Shown: positions 9,717 through 17,968 of the stretch, in pieces
How positions within the stretch are numbered: position 1 is the first letter of the stretch
How the letters are laid out: each line of letters begins with the position of its first letter
Origin: Betaproteobacteria bacterium
Lineage (GTDB): Bacteria > Pseudomonadota > Gammaproteobacteria > Burkholderiales > Burkholderiaceae_D
Direction: 5' to 3'
Length of the DNA stretch: 55,651 nucleotides
NCBI GenBank assembly: GCA_016868055.1
Contig: VGHX01000008.1
Span: forward strand, 1 to 55,651
Position numbers and translations under genes: made by a program
Notes under the pieces: generated by a model
Database searches by the model: none
What the model saw: the letters and a program-made list of their open reading frames with translations, nothing else
What the model was told of the DNA's origin: nothing

Positions 9717-11597
9717 GTGAATAATATGTTTTCCAAAGCCGCCATCTGGGTCGTCATCGCCCTGGTGCTGTTTACTGTCTTCAAGCAGTTCGATGAGCGC
9801 GGCATTGCAGGTGGCGCTACCCCAATCGCTTATTCCGATTTTCTCGATGAGGTGAAGGCTCAGCATATTCGCGAAGCCACTATCGAGGATCGCACCATTA
9901 TTGCGATCACCAACGATGGCAAGAAAATCAAAGCGACAACCACGAATCTCGATCGCGGCCTGATTGGCGATCTGGTCAATAACGGTGTCAAATTCGACGT
10001 CAAGCAGCCAGAGCCGCCGTCTTTCCTGTCGCAGGTGTTTATCTCCTGGTTCCCAATGCTGCTGTTGATCGGCGTCTGGATTTTCTTCATGCGCCAGATG
10101 CAGGGTGGCGGCAAAGGCGGTGCTTTCTCGTTCGGCAAATCAAAAGCACGCATGCTGGATGAGACCCAAAACGCAGTAACGTTCGCTGATGTCGCTGGTT
10201 GCGATGAGGCTAAAGAAGAAGTCGGTGAGTTGGTCGACTTTTTGCGTGACCCCACCAAGTTCCAAAAATTAGGCGGACGCATTCCGCGTGGCGTTTTGAT
10301 GGTGGGCCCACCGGGTACTGGTAAAACATTGCTGGCGCGTGCGATTGCCGGCGAGGCCAAGGTGCCTTTCTTCACGATCTCCGGTTCCGACTTTGTTGAG
10401 ATGTTTGTCGGTGTTGGTGCTTCCCGTGTGCGCGATATGTTCGAGAACGCCAAGAAGCATTCCCCTTGCATCATCTTCATTGACGAGATTGATGCCGTGG
10501 GCCGTCATCGTGGCGCCGGCATGGGCGGCGGCAATGATGAGCGCGAGCAGACCCTAAACCAGTTGCTGGTCGAGATGGATGGCTTTGAGGCCAACGCCGG
10601 TGTGATCGTGATCGCCGCCACCAACCGTTCCGATGTGCTCGATAAGGCGCTGCTGCGTCCGGGTCGTTTCGATCGTCAGGTTCACGTTGGTCTGCCGGAT
10701 ATTCGTGGTCGTGAGCAAATCCTCAATGTGCACATGCGCAAGGTACCGATCGCGCCGGATGTTCGCGCTGATGTGCTGGCCCGCGGATCCCCAGGCTTCT
10801 CTGGCGCCGATCTGGCCAACTTGGTCAATGAGGCCGCGCTGTTTGCTGCCCGTCGCAATAAGCGTCTGGTTGAGATGCAAGACTTCGAGGATGCGAAAGA
10901 CAAGATCGTGATGGGCCCGGAGCGCAAGTCGGCTGTCATGCGCGAAGAAGAGCGCCGTAACACGGCCTTCCATGAATCTGGTCACGCCGTCGTCGCAAAG
11001 CTGTTGCCGAAGGCTGATCCGGTGCACAAAGTCACCATCATGCCGCGTGGTATGGCGCTCGGTCTTACCTGGCAGTTGCCCGAGCACGATCGGGTCAACA
11101 TGTACAAAGACAAGATGCTCGAAGATATCGCCATTCTGTTTGGTGGCCGAATCGCCGAAGAGATTTTTATGAATCAGATGTCGACAGGCGCATCGAATGA
11201 CTTTGATCGTGCGACCAAGATGGCGCGCGCGATGGTTACGCGCTTCGGAATGTCGGAAGAACTCGGCACCATGGTGTACGAAGACTCAGATCAGGATTCT
11301 TACTTCGGTCGTATGTCGTCCAAGACAGTATCTGAAGCGACTCAGCAAAAGGTTGATGCAGAGATCCGCAAGATTCTTGATCAGCAGTACGAGCTGTCTC
11401 GCCATCTCCTTGAGAGTAATCGTGACAAGGTCGAAGCTATGGCTAAGGCGCTGCTCGAATGGGAGACTATCGACGCGGACCAGGTCAGCGACATCATGGC
11501 GGGCCGCGAGCCGCGTCCGCCTAAAGTAACCCCGACGTCACGTCCGAGTGACGGCCCGTCTGGCGGTGGTGTTGAACCGGCCGCTGCACCGGCCTGA
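9717..11597 (+). CDS. ftsH: ATP-dependent zinc metalloprotease FtsH
   Basis: Membrane-anchored AAA+ protease that degrades misfolded membrane proteins and regulatory proteins. The start is GTG 9717 preceded by CAGGAG. Two transmembrane helices (about residues 5-23 and 103-125) flank the periplasmic domain. The AAA module has Walker A GPPGTGKT (197-204), Walker B IIFIDE (about 252-257) and the second-region-of-homology arginines near 314-320. The protease domain has HESGH (His419, Glu420, His423). The total of 626 residues is typical. A gap of 167 bases after rlmE contains a possible TAGAAT -10 at 9660-9665 but no good -35, so it may have its own promoter as well as read-through from rlmE. Confidence 0.98.
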   Translation: MNNMFSKAAIWVVIALVLFTVFKQFDERGIAGGATPIAYSDFLDEVKAQHIREATIEDRTIIAITNDGKKIKATTTNLDRGLIGDLVNNGVKFDVKQPEPPSFLSQVFISWFPMLLLIGVWIFFMRQMQGGGKGGAFSFGKSKARMLDETQNAVTFADVAGCDEAKEEVGELVDFLRDPTKFQKLGGRIPRGVLMVGPPGTGKTLLARAIAGEAKVPFFTISGSDFVEMFVGVGASRVRDMFENAKKHSPCIIFIDEIDAVGRHRGAGMGGGNDEREQTLNQLLVEMDGFEANAGVIVIAATNRSDVLDKALLRPGRFDRQVHVGLPDIRGREQILNVHMRKVPIAPDVRADVLARGSPGFSGADLANLVNEAALFAARRNKRLVEMQDFEDAKDKIVMGPERKSAVMREEERRNTAFHESGHAVVAKLLPKADPVHKVTIMPRGMALGLTWQLPEHDRVNMYKDKMLEDIAILFGGRIAEEIFMNQMSTGASNDFDRATKMARAMVTRFGMSEELGTMVYEDSDQDSYFGRMSSKTVSEATQQKVDAEIRKILDQQYELSRHLLESNRDKVEAMAKALLEWETIDADQVSDIMAGREPRPPKVTPTSRPSDGPSGGGVEPAAAPA

Positions 11598-11620
11598 GTC
11601 ATACGAACTTTATACGCTTG

Positions 11621-11649
11621 CGGGGTGGGGAGTGATCCCCACCCCGTTT
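11621..11649 (+). terminator. Terminator-like hairpin between ftsH and folP
   Basis: A perfect 10-bp stem (CGGGGTGGGG / CCCCACCCCG) with the loop AGTGAT is followed by a short, interrupted T stretch (TTTGCTT). It lies 23 bases before the folP start. The weak T tract suggests partial termination, setting the ftsH:folP ratio, rather than a full stop. Confidence 0.65.
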
Positions 11650-11671
11650 GCTTGTGTAGCATCCATCGCGC

Positions 11672-12544
11672 ATGACTCATCACACATCCACTGAATTGCA
11701 ATGCGGGCGTTTTCATCTGCGCCTTGATCAGCATGATCGCCCACTTGTCATGGGTGTGCTCAACGTCACGCCGGACTCTTTCTCGGATGGCGGGTTGTTC
11801 GATGCGCATGATCGCGCGATCGCGCATGCGCGGCAGATGATTGCCGACGGTGCGGACATTATCGATATCGGTGGCGAATCAACCCGGCCCGGTGCGCCTC
11901 CGATCAGCACCGAAGAAGAGCTGCGACGCGTGCTTCCCGTGCTTGATGCTCTGCGCGATTGTGGTAAGCCCTTGTCGGTTGATACCCGTCACGCTGCCGT
12001 GATGCGCGAAGTATTGTCGGCAGGCGCCGACATGATCAATGACATTAGTGGCTTTCGTGATGCGGATGGCTTAGCTGCAGTCAGTAACAGTCAATGCGCG
12101 CTTTGTATCATGCATATGCAGGGTGACCCGCAGAGCATGCAGCTATCTCCTCATTACGTTGATGTACTGGCAGAAGTACGGGATTATCTATTGGATCGCG
12201 TCAATGCCGCGTTAGCAGTGGGTATCAGCAGGCAGCGAATATGCGTTGATCCTGGCTACGGGTTTGGTAAAACTGTTGAGCATAACCTCAGCTTACTTAG
12301 GCAGCAGTCGGCGCTTCAGCAAGCCGTTGCACTGCCGCTGCTGGTTGGCTTATCGCGTAAGAGTACGATCGGTCTGGTTACCGGCAAACCGATACAGCAG
12401 CGGCTCGCCGGAAGTATTGCTGCAGCCGTGGTCGCAGCCGAGCGGGGTGCGCGTATCATTCGAGTGCACGATGTGCCGGAAACGGTTGACGCGCTCAAGG
12501 TCTGGCAGGCCGCGCGTCTAGGCGCATTGATTGACAACGGGTAG
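11672..12544 (+). CDS. folP: Dihydropteroate synthase
   Basis: Condenses p-aminobenzoate with dihydropterin pyrophosphate in folate synthesis, the target of sulphonamides. The 290-residue TIM barrel carries both signatures: MGVLNVTPDSFSDGG near the N-terminus and DIGGESTRPGA around residue 70. The pterin-binding Asp (SVDTRH), INDISGF and the SRKSTIG segment are also present. The order ftsH-folP-glmM is the classic proteobacterial arrangement, and the gap to glmM is only nine bases. Confidence 0.97.
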   Translation: MTHHTSTELQCGRFHLRLDQHDRPLVMGVLNVTPDSFSDGGLFDAHDRAIAHARQMIADGADIIDIGGESTRPGAPPISTEEELRRVLPVLDALRDCGKPLSVDTRHAAVMREVLSAGADMINDISGFRDADGLAAVSNSQCALCIMHMQGDPQSMQLSPHYVDVLAEVRDYLLDRVNAALAVGISRQRICVDPGYGFGKTVEHNLSLLRQQSALQQAVALPLLVGLSRKSTIGLVTGKPIQQRLAGSIAAAVVAAERGARIIRVHDVPETVDALKVWQAARLGALIDNG

Positions 12545-12553
12545 CACAAGACG

Positions 12554-13891
12554 ATGAGCAGACACTATTTCGGGACTGATGGTATTCGCGGGCATGTGGG
12601 GCAGCCGCCAATCACGCCGGATTTCATGATGCGGCTCGGCTATGCCGCCGGTAAAGTATTGGCACATGAAGCATCAAGCAGTGCCCGGCCTACAGTCCTG
12701 ATTGGTAAGGACACTCGACTGTCGGGCTACATGCTCGAGGCCGCACTGGAAGCCGGATTTTCTGCGGCGGGTGTCGATGTGATGCTGGCCGGCCCAATGC
12801 CAACGCCGGCCATCGCCTACTTGACCCGCGCGCTACGCCTGTCTGCAGGTGTGGTGATCTCGGCATCTCATAATCCGTATCACGATAATGGCATCAAATT
12901 TTTTTCGGCATCCGGTAACAAGCTACCTGATGCGGTTGAGCACGCTATCGAAGATGCATTGGAAGCGCCTTTTGCGTGTGTCAGCTCAGAGAAGCTCGGC
13001 AAGGCGCGGCGGCTTGATGATGCACGCGGACGCTACATCGAATTCTGCAAGAGCACTTTCCCGAACGAGCTGGATTTGCGTGGCCTGAAACTGGTGGTCG
13101 ATTGCGCGCACGGTGCCGCGTATCACATTGCGCCCGATGTATTCCATGAGCTCGGTGCCGAGGTGGTGGCGATCGGTAATCAACCCAATGGACTTAACAT
13201 TAACGATGGTGTTGGCGCTACTGAGCCCGAGTCACTCGCTCGAGCGGTGGGCGAGCATCGCGCTGACCTCGGCATTGCATTAGATGGTGATGCTGATCGG
13301 TTGTTGATGGTCGACACGAGTGGGCGTGTTTATAACGGCGATGAGCTCTTGTATTTGATGGTGCGTGACCGTCACCTGAACGGCGGCATTGATGGCGCCG
13401 TCGGTACCTTGATGACCAATATGGCGGTCGAGTCAGCGTTCAACGCCATGGGCATAGGATTCGCAAGGGCTAAGGTCGGGGACCGCTATGTGCTCGAGAC
13501 CCTGCTCGAACGTGGCTGGCAAGTCGGCGGTGAGGGCTCTGGCCATCTGCTGTTTCTTGATAAGCACACGACAGGTGACGGAATCATCTCGGCGCTACAG
13601 GTATTGTCTGCGCTTCGGCGCGCGGATTGCGGTTTGGCCGACGGCATTGCCGAGATGCGCCTGTGGCCGCAGACCTTGCTCAATGTTCGCATACAGCGGG
13701 GCTTTGAGTGGCAGTCGAGTCCGGCGCTACTTGCGGCCAAGCACGCTGCTGAATCGGCGCTGGGTGCAGAGGGAAGGGTGCTGATACGCCCCTCCGGCAC
13801 CGAGCCGCTGCTGAGGGTGATGGTCGAGGCGCGCGACCCTGCCCTGGCGCGCTCGCTGGCTGAGCGCTTGGTCGACGCCGTGGCCGCATGA
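12554..13891 (+). CDS. glmM: Phosphoglucosamine mutase
   Basis: Converts glucosamine-6-phosphate to glucosamine-1-phosphate for UDP-GlcNAc, feeding peptidoglycan and lipid A. At 445 residues it has the four alpha-phosphohexomutase domains. The catalytic phosphoserine is in ISASHNP (Ser105), the metal loop is DGDADR (about 244-249), the sugar loop is GGEGSGH, and the phosphate loop [14 protein letters not shown] is near the C-terminus. It is co-oriented and nearly contiguous with folP. Confidence 0.97.
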   Translation: MSRHYFGTDGIRGHVGQPPITPDFMMRLGYAAGKVLAHEASSSARPTVLIGKDTRLSGYMLEAALEAGFSAAGVDVMLAGPMPTPAIAYLTRALRLSAGVVISASHNPYHDNGIKFFSASGNKLPDAVEHAIEDALEAPFACVSSEKLGKARRLDDARGRYIEFCKSTFPNELDLRGLKLVVDCAHGAAYHIAPDVFHELGAEVVAIGNQPNGLNINDGVGATEPESLARAVGEHRADLGIALDGDADRLLMVDTSGRVYNGDELLYLMVRDRHLNGGIDGAVGTLMTNMAVESAFNAMGIGFARAKVGDRYVLETLLERGWQVGGEGSGHLLFLDKHTTGDGIISALQVLSALRRADCGLADGIAEMRLWPQTLLNVRIQRGFEWQSSPALLAAKHAAESALGAEGRVLIRPSGTEPLLRVMVEARDPALARSLAERLVDAVAA

Positions 13892-13933
13892 TCGAACTGG
13901 CAATATCCCATCCCGTAATGAAGGGGTATCGGC

Positions 13934-13939
13934 TATAAT
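13934..13939 (+). promoter_or_regulatory. -10 element upstream of tRNA-Pro
   Basis: Perfect TATAAT ends nine bases before the mature tRNA 5' end. No good -35 is visible 16-18 bases upstream, so this is a partial promoter call. Confidence 0.5.
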
Positions 13940-13948
13940 TACACCACT

Positions 13949-14025
13949 CGGAGTGTGGCGCAGCCCGGTAGCGCACCTGCTTTGGGAGCAGGGGGTCCAA
14001 GGTTCGAATCCTTGTACTCCGACCA
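13949..14025 (+). tRNA. tRNA-Pro(TGG)
   Basis: The 77-base cloverleaf has an acceptor pairing CGGAGTG with TACTCCG-type 3' sequence, the D arm GCGCAGCCCGGTAGCGC, anticodon stem CCTGC/GCAGG with the loop TTTGGGA (anticodon TGG at 13983-13985), the T loop TTCGAAT and an encoded CCA end (14023-14025). Confidence 0.96.
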
Positions 14026-14032
14026 GTAAATC

Positions 14033-14064
14033 AAAGCGGGTTGTCATCGACAACCCGCTTTTTT
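14033..14064 (+). terminator. Intrinsic terminator of the tRNA-Pro transcript
   Basis: AAAGCGGGTTGTC pairs with GACAACCCGCTTT (13 bp) around a three-base loop, followed by more T residues. It sits between the two tRNAs. Its right half contains the promoter proposed for tRNA-Arg. Confidence 0.9.
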
Positions 14065-14069
14065 ATCTT
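14041..14069 (+). promoter_or_regulatory. Candidate promoter of tRNA-Arg embedded in the preceding terminator
   Basis: TTGTCA (14041-14046) and TATCTT (14064-14069) are separated by exactly 17 bases. Initiation near 14076 would leave a leader of about six bases before the mature tRNA-Arg at 14082. The -35 and spacer lie inside the terminator stem-loop. Confidence 0.5.
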
Positions 14070-14081
14070 CCACTCTCGCTT

Positions 14082-14158
14082 CTGCCCATAGCTCAGCTGG
14101 ATAGAGCAACGGCCTTCTAAGCCGTAGGTCGCACGTTCGAATCGTGCTGGGCAGGCCA
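14082..14158 (+). tRNA. tRNA-Arg(TCT)
   Basis: The 77-base cloverleaf has acceptor stem CTGCCCA/TGGGCAG, D arm GCTCAGCTGGATAGAGC, anticodon stem ACGGC/GCCGT with the loop CTTCTAA (anticodon TCT), T arm GCACG/CGTGC, discriminator G and an encoded CCA. A degenerate copy of its last 45 bases recurs at 15086-15130, which suggests it served as an integration site. Confidence 0.96.
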
Positions 14159-14172
14159 ATTAAATCAAGCAC

Positions 14173-14622
14173 TTACAACGATTTGTTGACGAGATAAAAA
14201 CGGCAATAGCGAAAAGACTTTTCGCCATCATGCTTCAAGTAGTCGGTGGGTATCTGAGAAAAAGCTTTGTCACGACTAACCAGCGTTGATTTAACTGACG
14301 CTGCATGAGCAGCAATCATCATGTCGAAATAACTTAAGTTGATGCCTCTAGATTCTAAGTTGTTGCAAAGCTCACCATAACGGACGGCAGCTTGTTGATC
14401 CCAAGGCAGTACATCAATTCGCAATAGAACTTGGGTGAGCGCATTTCTTAGGCGACTGGGTTGGCCTCTGCGGTGCAATCCGGATTCCAGTTCGCCCAAG
14501 GTCACGCTAGACATCGCGACCTGACCGACGGCGACATTGGTTAACCGATTCAGTAAATCATTATCGCGGCCCTGCATGATGTGGCTGATGATGTTGGTGT
14601 CGAGCAGGTAGTGCTGGCTCAT
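14173..14622 (-). CDS. vapC: VapC-type PIN-domain ribonuclease toxin
   Basis: Toxin of a type II toxin-antitoxin pair; VapC enzymes cut tRNA or rRNA. The PIN-domain acidic residues are in place: Asp8 (LLDTN), Glu44 (TLGELESG), Asp100 ([11 protein letters not shown]) and Asp118 (LVSRDKAF). Length is 149 residues, slightly long for the family. The part after FSQIP does not look like the usual ending, so the tail may have been altered when the region was joined to the tRNA. The ATG overlaps the vapB stop by four bases, which couples their translation. Confidence 0.88.
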   Translation of the reverse strand: MSQHYLLDTNIISHIMQGRDNDLLNRLTNVAVGQVAMSSVTLGELESGLHRRGQPSRLRNALTQVLLRIDVLPWDQQAAVRYGELCNNLESRGINLSYFDMMIAAHAASVKSTLVSRDKAFSQIPTDYLKHDGEKSFRYCRFYLVNKSL

Positions 14623-14870
14623 TGTTGGTCGTTCTCAAAGGGGTCGCGACGAGTGTTGGTTTGGCGGCGCTCAATGAGCAATTCTTCTTCAGCGTTGAGT
14701 TTCACAACGTCGATTAAACCTTGCCAATCGGTCGGCTTGCGGGATAGCACTACGTCTCCCATGACGGGATCGCGGCGGATGTAGACTTCGGCGCCGTCAA
14801 ATCGAAACTCCAAAGGCAGGCGTACCGCTTGACTACGGCCGGTGGTGAATATTTTGGCAGTTTGAACCAT
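14619..14870 (-). CDS. vapB: VapB-type AbrB/SpoVT-like antitoxin
   Basis: Antitoxin and autorepressor partner of VapC. The first 45 residues form the swapped-hairpin AbrB DNA-binding domain ([19 protein letters not shown], then [19 protein letters not shown]). The C-terminal part, ending in [11 protein letters not shown], is the usual toxin-wrapping region. The 83-residue length is normal. AGGGG precedes the ATG at 14870. A near-perfect palindrome 20 bases upstream is the likely operator. It is first in the vapBC operon, reading toward tRNA-Arg. Confidence 0.88.
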   Translation of the reverse strand: MVQTAKIFTTGRSQAVRLPLEFRFDGAEVYIRRDPVMGDVVLSRKPTDWQGLIDVVKLNAEEELLIERRQTNTRRDPFENDQQ

Positions 14871-14889
14871 GGCGCACCCCTCTGAAATA

Positions 14890-14917
14890 GATGATATATC
14901 TCACGAGATATACCATC
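14890..14917 (-). promoter_or_regulatory. Probable VapBC autoregulatory operator
   Basis: GATGATATATCTC and GAGATATACCATC form 13-base arms with one mismatch around an AC centre. The palindrome lies directly upstream of vapB, where VapBC complexes normally bind. No convincing -35/-10 pair was found in this stretch. Confidence 0.7.
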
Positions 14918-15085
14918 TCTATGAGTGCCAACTAACCACGACTGCTACGGATGTTGGCGTGAATTGCACGATCTTCAATTGCACTCAACGCCGTTTGGTC
15001 TCGTAGATCACACCACGCGAGATACGGCAGATTACAGGCCGATGTTGCGCGTTGAAAACCCAAAATTCTCAAAAATGCAAGACTG

Positions 15086-15130
15086 CTTCTAAACCTTTGG
15101 CCGCACGTTTTAAACATGCTCGGCAGGTTA
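15086..15130 (+). repeat. Degenerate copy of the 3' half of tRNA-Arg (attachment-site remnant)
   Basis: Aligned without gaps to 14114-14158 of tRNA-Arg, 34 of 45 positions agree, including CTTCTAA, CGCACGTT and GGCAGG. Only the 3' half (anticodon loop to CCA end) is repeated, the pattern left by tRNA-targeting integrases. The repeats are about 970 bases apart and enclose vapBC. The rest of the gap 14871-15251 holds the vapB operator, an AT-rich stretch before the cyclase gene, and no gene I can support. Confidence 0.7.
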
Positions 15131-15251
15131 ATCTTATATTTTCGTTAAGCTAAATTTTGTTCACTGTGCCAATTGTGGCTATAGTGCGGAAACGATCCTG
15201 TTCTTGGTTACTCGCAACAACTTTTTTCTGCCAGATTAAAAGGAACCTAAC

Positions 15252-17198
15252 ATGGCGACGACCGAGAGAAAGATGGCGGCCATTCTCGCAATGGATGTCG
15301 TGTCGTATTCAGAAAAAATGGGTCGGGACGAAGAAGGAACGCTTCGACATCTTCGTGCATGCCGCGAAATCATCGAAGGCGTCGTTGCTGAAAACCGCGG
15401 GCGTATTTTCAATACAGCCGGTGACGCATTCATGATTGAATTTGCGAGTGCGGTATCAGCGGTATCAGCTGCCGTAGATATCCAAAAACTTATTCAATCG
15501 CGAAATGAGTCACTGTCACAGGATCAGGCTATGCAGTTTCGCATAGGGATCAATGTAGGTGACATTATTATTGAGGGGGAAAATTTATACGGCGAAGGCG
15601 TCAATATTGCAGCCCGGCTTGAGAGTATAGCGAGTCCCGGGGGTATTTCGTTGTCCGAAAAAGTGTATTCCGAGGTGAGGCGGAAATTTAATTTCGCATT
15701 TGAAGATACTGGAATTCACGAATTAAAAAATATCGAAGAGCCTGTTCGTGTTTTCCAAGTGAATGTATCAGAACCTACGACTTCAGGATCTGGATTTGGA
15801 TCGGGAAAGACATCGACAAAAAGCTTAAAGTCTTCAAAATTTAATCCAAAAAGTATCGTCTTCATCATCGTCTTGTCTGTCGTTGTGCTCGCCGCAGTCC
15901 TGTTTGGCTATCTAAATGGGTCCAAAACGGATGGTGGTAATCTTGCGTTAAACACGATTCTGGTGTTACCGATCCAATTAAGTGAAGAAGATAAAGAGTT
16001 AAAGAACTTTGCAGCAGGCCTTGCTCAAGATTTGTCGAATGAGCTAAGTAGTATTTCGAAAAATCTAAATATCGTCCGCTCGTCGCAACGCGGTACCGAC
16101 GCATCAACAGCCGGCAAGCAGGCTGGGGCCCAATTTGTTGTAGACGGGAATCTTAGAAAATCAGGAGAAAAATTCCGGCTATCCGTAAGCCTGCTTGATA
16201 CCACTAGCAACAGCATAATTTGGAGTAAATCGTTCGACAGGAAGATTTCTACTGGAGATATTTTTAGTACGCAAGACGAAATCGTCTCAAGTATAGTTCG
16301 CGAAATGGCCGGCAACGCTGGCTCTGCACTTACAAAGGACATCGCCCAAAGAGCTATAAAAAAGGGGAGTGTCAACTTGAGTGCCTATGAGTGTGTGAAT
16401 TATGCAAGAGGAACTTATCTGGTAACAGTGCAGCCGGATGATTATCCAAAGGTGCTGAAATGCCTTAAAGAGGCGGTCAATACTGATCCCAGCTATGTAG
16501 ATGCAAAAATTACTCTCGCTGTCATATTACGATTTGGTTATCTCTCTGGCTCCTTAAAAGACGCCTCAGTGATTGATGAGGCAATTAGACTGATTGATGA
16601 TGGAATCGTAATTGAGCCAAAAAATGCCCAGTTGTATTCTACGAAAGGGACTTTGTTTTTCGCAAAAAAAGACTGGCCTGCAATGTATGCAGCATTTGAT
16701 AGGGCGTACGAGTTGGCGCCAAATAACGTCGCCGTATTGAGTTCAATCAGCAGTTATACGATTTGGGGCGGGGAATGTACGGAAGATCAGGTGAAAGACT
16801 TTCAAGCAAGCGGTGGAAAATACACAACTGGAAATTGTCGTTGGCAAAAGGGATTTGAAATCGCCAAAAAGGCAGATGAATTGGACAAGGCTAACACCGT
16901 GGTTGGAAAGCACTACGGTCTTACTTACGTATTGATACTTGCAGGCAAATACGACCAAGCACTGCAGCAGATTCAGAAAGTCCCAGCCCCGGGGTTTATT
17001 TGGTACGAAATCCATTCTGGCCTTATTCATGCAAAACTCGGCAGTAAATCGTCTGCTGGACGGCATTTCGAGGCAGTAAAAAAATTGATTGGCTCCTCCA
17101 AACTAAAAGATGTTCAGTCGCATTTTTACTTTTACAACATGGAAAAGACTGGCTGGAACATATATCGCCCCACATTTGAGCAATATGGATTTAACTGA
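15252..17198 (+). CDS. Class III adenylate/guanylate cyclase with membrane anchor and TPR-like C-terminus
   Basis: Predicted cyclic-nucleotide-forming signal enzyme. The cytoplasmic cyclase domain spans about residues 1-170. Metal-binding Asp14 (AMDVVSYS) and Asp58 (AGDAF), and Asn118/Arg122 (NIAAR), are intact, so catalysis is plausible. One transmembrane helix (about 202-220) follows. A FlgO-like segment comes next (about 230-370; LVLPIQLSEED...VVDGNLRKSGEKFRLSV), then TPR-like repeats (about 380-640). ATG 15252 has AAAAGGAAC upstream. The 648 residues match a known architecture in proteobacteria and rhizobia. The gene is visibly AT-rich compared with its neighbours, which suggests acquisition. 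Its stop is only ten bases from a broken hicA. Confidence 0.88.
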   Translation: MATTERKMAAILAMDVVSYSEKMGRDEEGTLRHLRACREIIEGVVAENRGRIFNTAGDAFMIEFASAVSAVSAAVDIQKLIQSRNESLSQDQAMQFRIGINVGDIIIEGENLYGEGVNIAARLESIASPGGISLSEKVYSEVRRKFNFAFEDTGIHELKNIEEPVRVFQVNVSEPTTSGSGFGSGKTSTKSLKSSKFNPKSIVFIIVLSVVVLAAVLFGYLNGSKTDGGNLALNTILVLPIQLSEEDKELKNFAAGLAQDLSNELSSISKNLNIVRSSQRGTDASTAGKQAGAQFVVDGNLRKSGEKFRLSVSLLDTTSNSIIWSKSFDRKISTGDIFSTQDEIVSSIVREMAGNAGSALTKDIAQRAIKKGSVNLSAYECVNYARGTYLVTVQPDDYPKVLKCLKEAVNTDPSYVDAKITLAVILRFGYLSGSLKDASVIDEAIRLIDDGIVIEPKNAQLYSTKGTLFFAKKDWPAMYAAFDRAYELAPNNVAVLSSISSYTIWGGECTEDQVKDFQASGGKYTTGNCRWQKGFEIAKKADELDKANTVVGKHYGLTYVLILAGKYDQALQQIQKVPAPGFIWYEIHSGLIHAKLGSKSSAGRHFEAVKKLIGSSKLKDVQSHFYFYNMEKTGWNIYRPTFEQYGFN

Positions 17199-17208
17199 TT
17201 GGTCGTGA

Positions 17209-17259
17209 TCAGTCCAGTACCGGGATGGCCTTGCCTGATAGTCCTGGAAATTTAGGCAT
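17209..17259 (-). pseudogene. HicA toxin remnant (first 16 codons only)
   Basis: ATG at 17259 opens a short frame reading MPKFPGLSGKAIPVLD and then a stop. The first ten residues are typical of HicA mRNA interferase N-termini. It overlaps the end of the hicB-like frame by eight bases, the usual hicBA coupling. The break falls ten bases from the stop of the AT-rich cyclase, so the rest of hicA was probably lost when that DNA arrived. Confidence 0.5.
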
Positions 17260-17455
17260 TAGCTAAATCAAAAGTCGTGATCAGGGGATGCGCAGTGAAT
17301 TTTGCTGGAAACTCATCCAGATACAGCGAGGTCGCCTCTTTAAGGTTGGCAACAGCTTCATCGATAGTTTCGTCCTGAGTGGTTGTGCCCGTTGCCGGAT
17401 TGAGGGCAATACTTTTCGACACTCGGTGGGGCAGCGGCGGTCCGGTCGGCCGCAA
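17252..17455 (-). pseudogene. HicB-family antitoxin remnant (N-terminus lost)
   Basis: The readable part (NPATGTTTQDETIDEA, ANLKEATSLYLDEFP, LITTFDLANA) matches the core and end of HicB/UPF0150-type antitoxins. The expected N-terminal strands, about 15-20 residues with a GGYVA-like motif, are absent. Homology stops near 17412, and the frame upstream (PTGPPLPHRVSK) does not fit the family. With the truncated hicA it is a dead toxin-antitoxin pair. The remaining gap, 17456-17662, has a short AAACGC triplet run and nothing else I can support. Confidence 0.6.
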
Positions 17456-17662
17456 TCAGGGGCCTCTTTCACAACTTGCGCTGCATGCTCGGTTAACTAC
17501 AAACGCAAACGCAAACGCATGCTGCGTTCACGGTTTTTGGCCACATGCCCCTGACGGTAGTCTACAAATGCTTTCTCGCCTGCAATAATCTGAATACAAT
17601 CCTGTTAAACGGATTAAATTTCGATTGTTGCAATAATAATAAAACCTCCGACCGGAGCGGCT

Positions 17663-17959
17663 ATGGAGATTGGTGAGAAGCTGGCAATGCAGCGCAAGCA
17701 ACTGGCGCTGTCTGTCGAGGACGTGGCTGCGACCACGGGCATGAGCGTGCGGCAGGTGCTGGCGATCGAGGCAGGTGCCGAGCAGTTCGCGTCGGCGTCC
17801 GAGATGAGTCGAATGATCAAGCTATACGCGCGCAAGCTCGGGCTGCTGATCGAGCCTGACGCGATATCCCTCGCCTCTCGCAGGCTGGACCCGGAGTTGG
17901 TCGCTCCGCCGCCGATCCCTCGTTTTCTTCTCAAACCAGAAGCCGGTCATGCGGATTAA
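17663..17959 (+). CDS. Small Xre/RodZ-type helix-turn-helix protein
   Basis: Protein of 98 residues whose first 65 form an Xre-like fold (GEKLAMQRKQLALSVEDVA, then MSVRQVLAIEAG), close to the HTH_25 variety seen at the N-terminus of RodZ. The last 30 residues are proline-rich and ordinary, with no membrane segment. It is the first gene of a cluster of five signalling genes on the same strand and ends nine bases before the earliest start of the response regulator. Function unknown; a DNA-binding regulator of this locus is the simplest guess. Confidence 0.7.
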   Translation: MEIGEKLAMQRKQLALSVEDVAATTGMSVRQVLAIEAGAEQFASASEMSRMIKLYARKLGLLIEPDAISLASRRLDPELVAPPPIPRFLLKPEAGHAD

Positions 17960-17968
17960 TAACGTGTA

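Noticed and set aside
14932-15117. Minus-strand frame of 61 codons between vapB and the cyclase gene
   Set aside because: It reads through the tRNA-Arg fragment and has no recognisable domain; more likely chance.
17490-17525. AAACGC triplet run resembling a short tandem repeat
   Set aside because: Only three near copies of six bases; too short to separate from chance, so it is noted only in the hicB entry.
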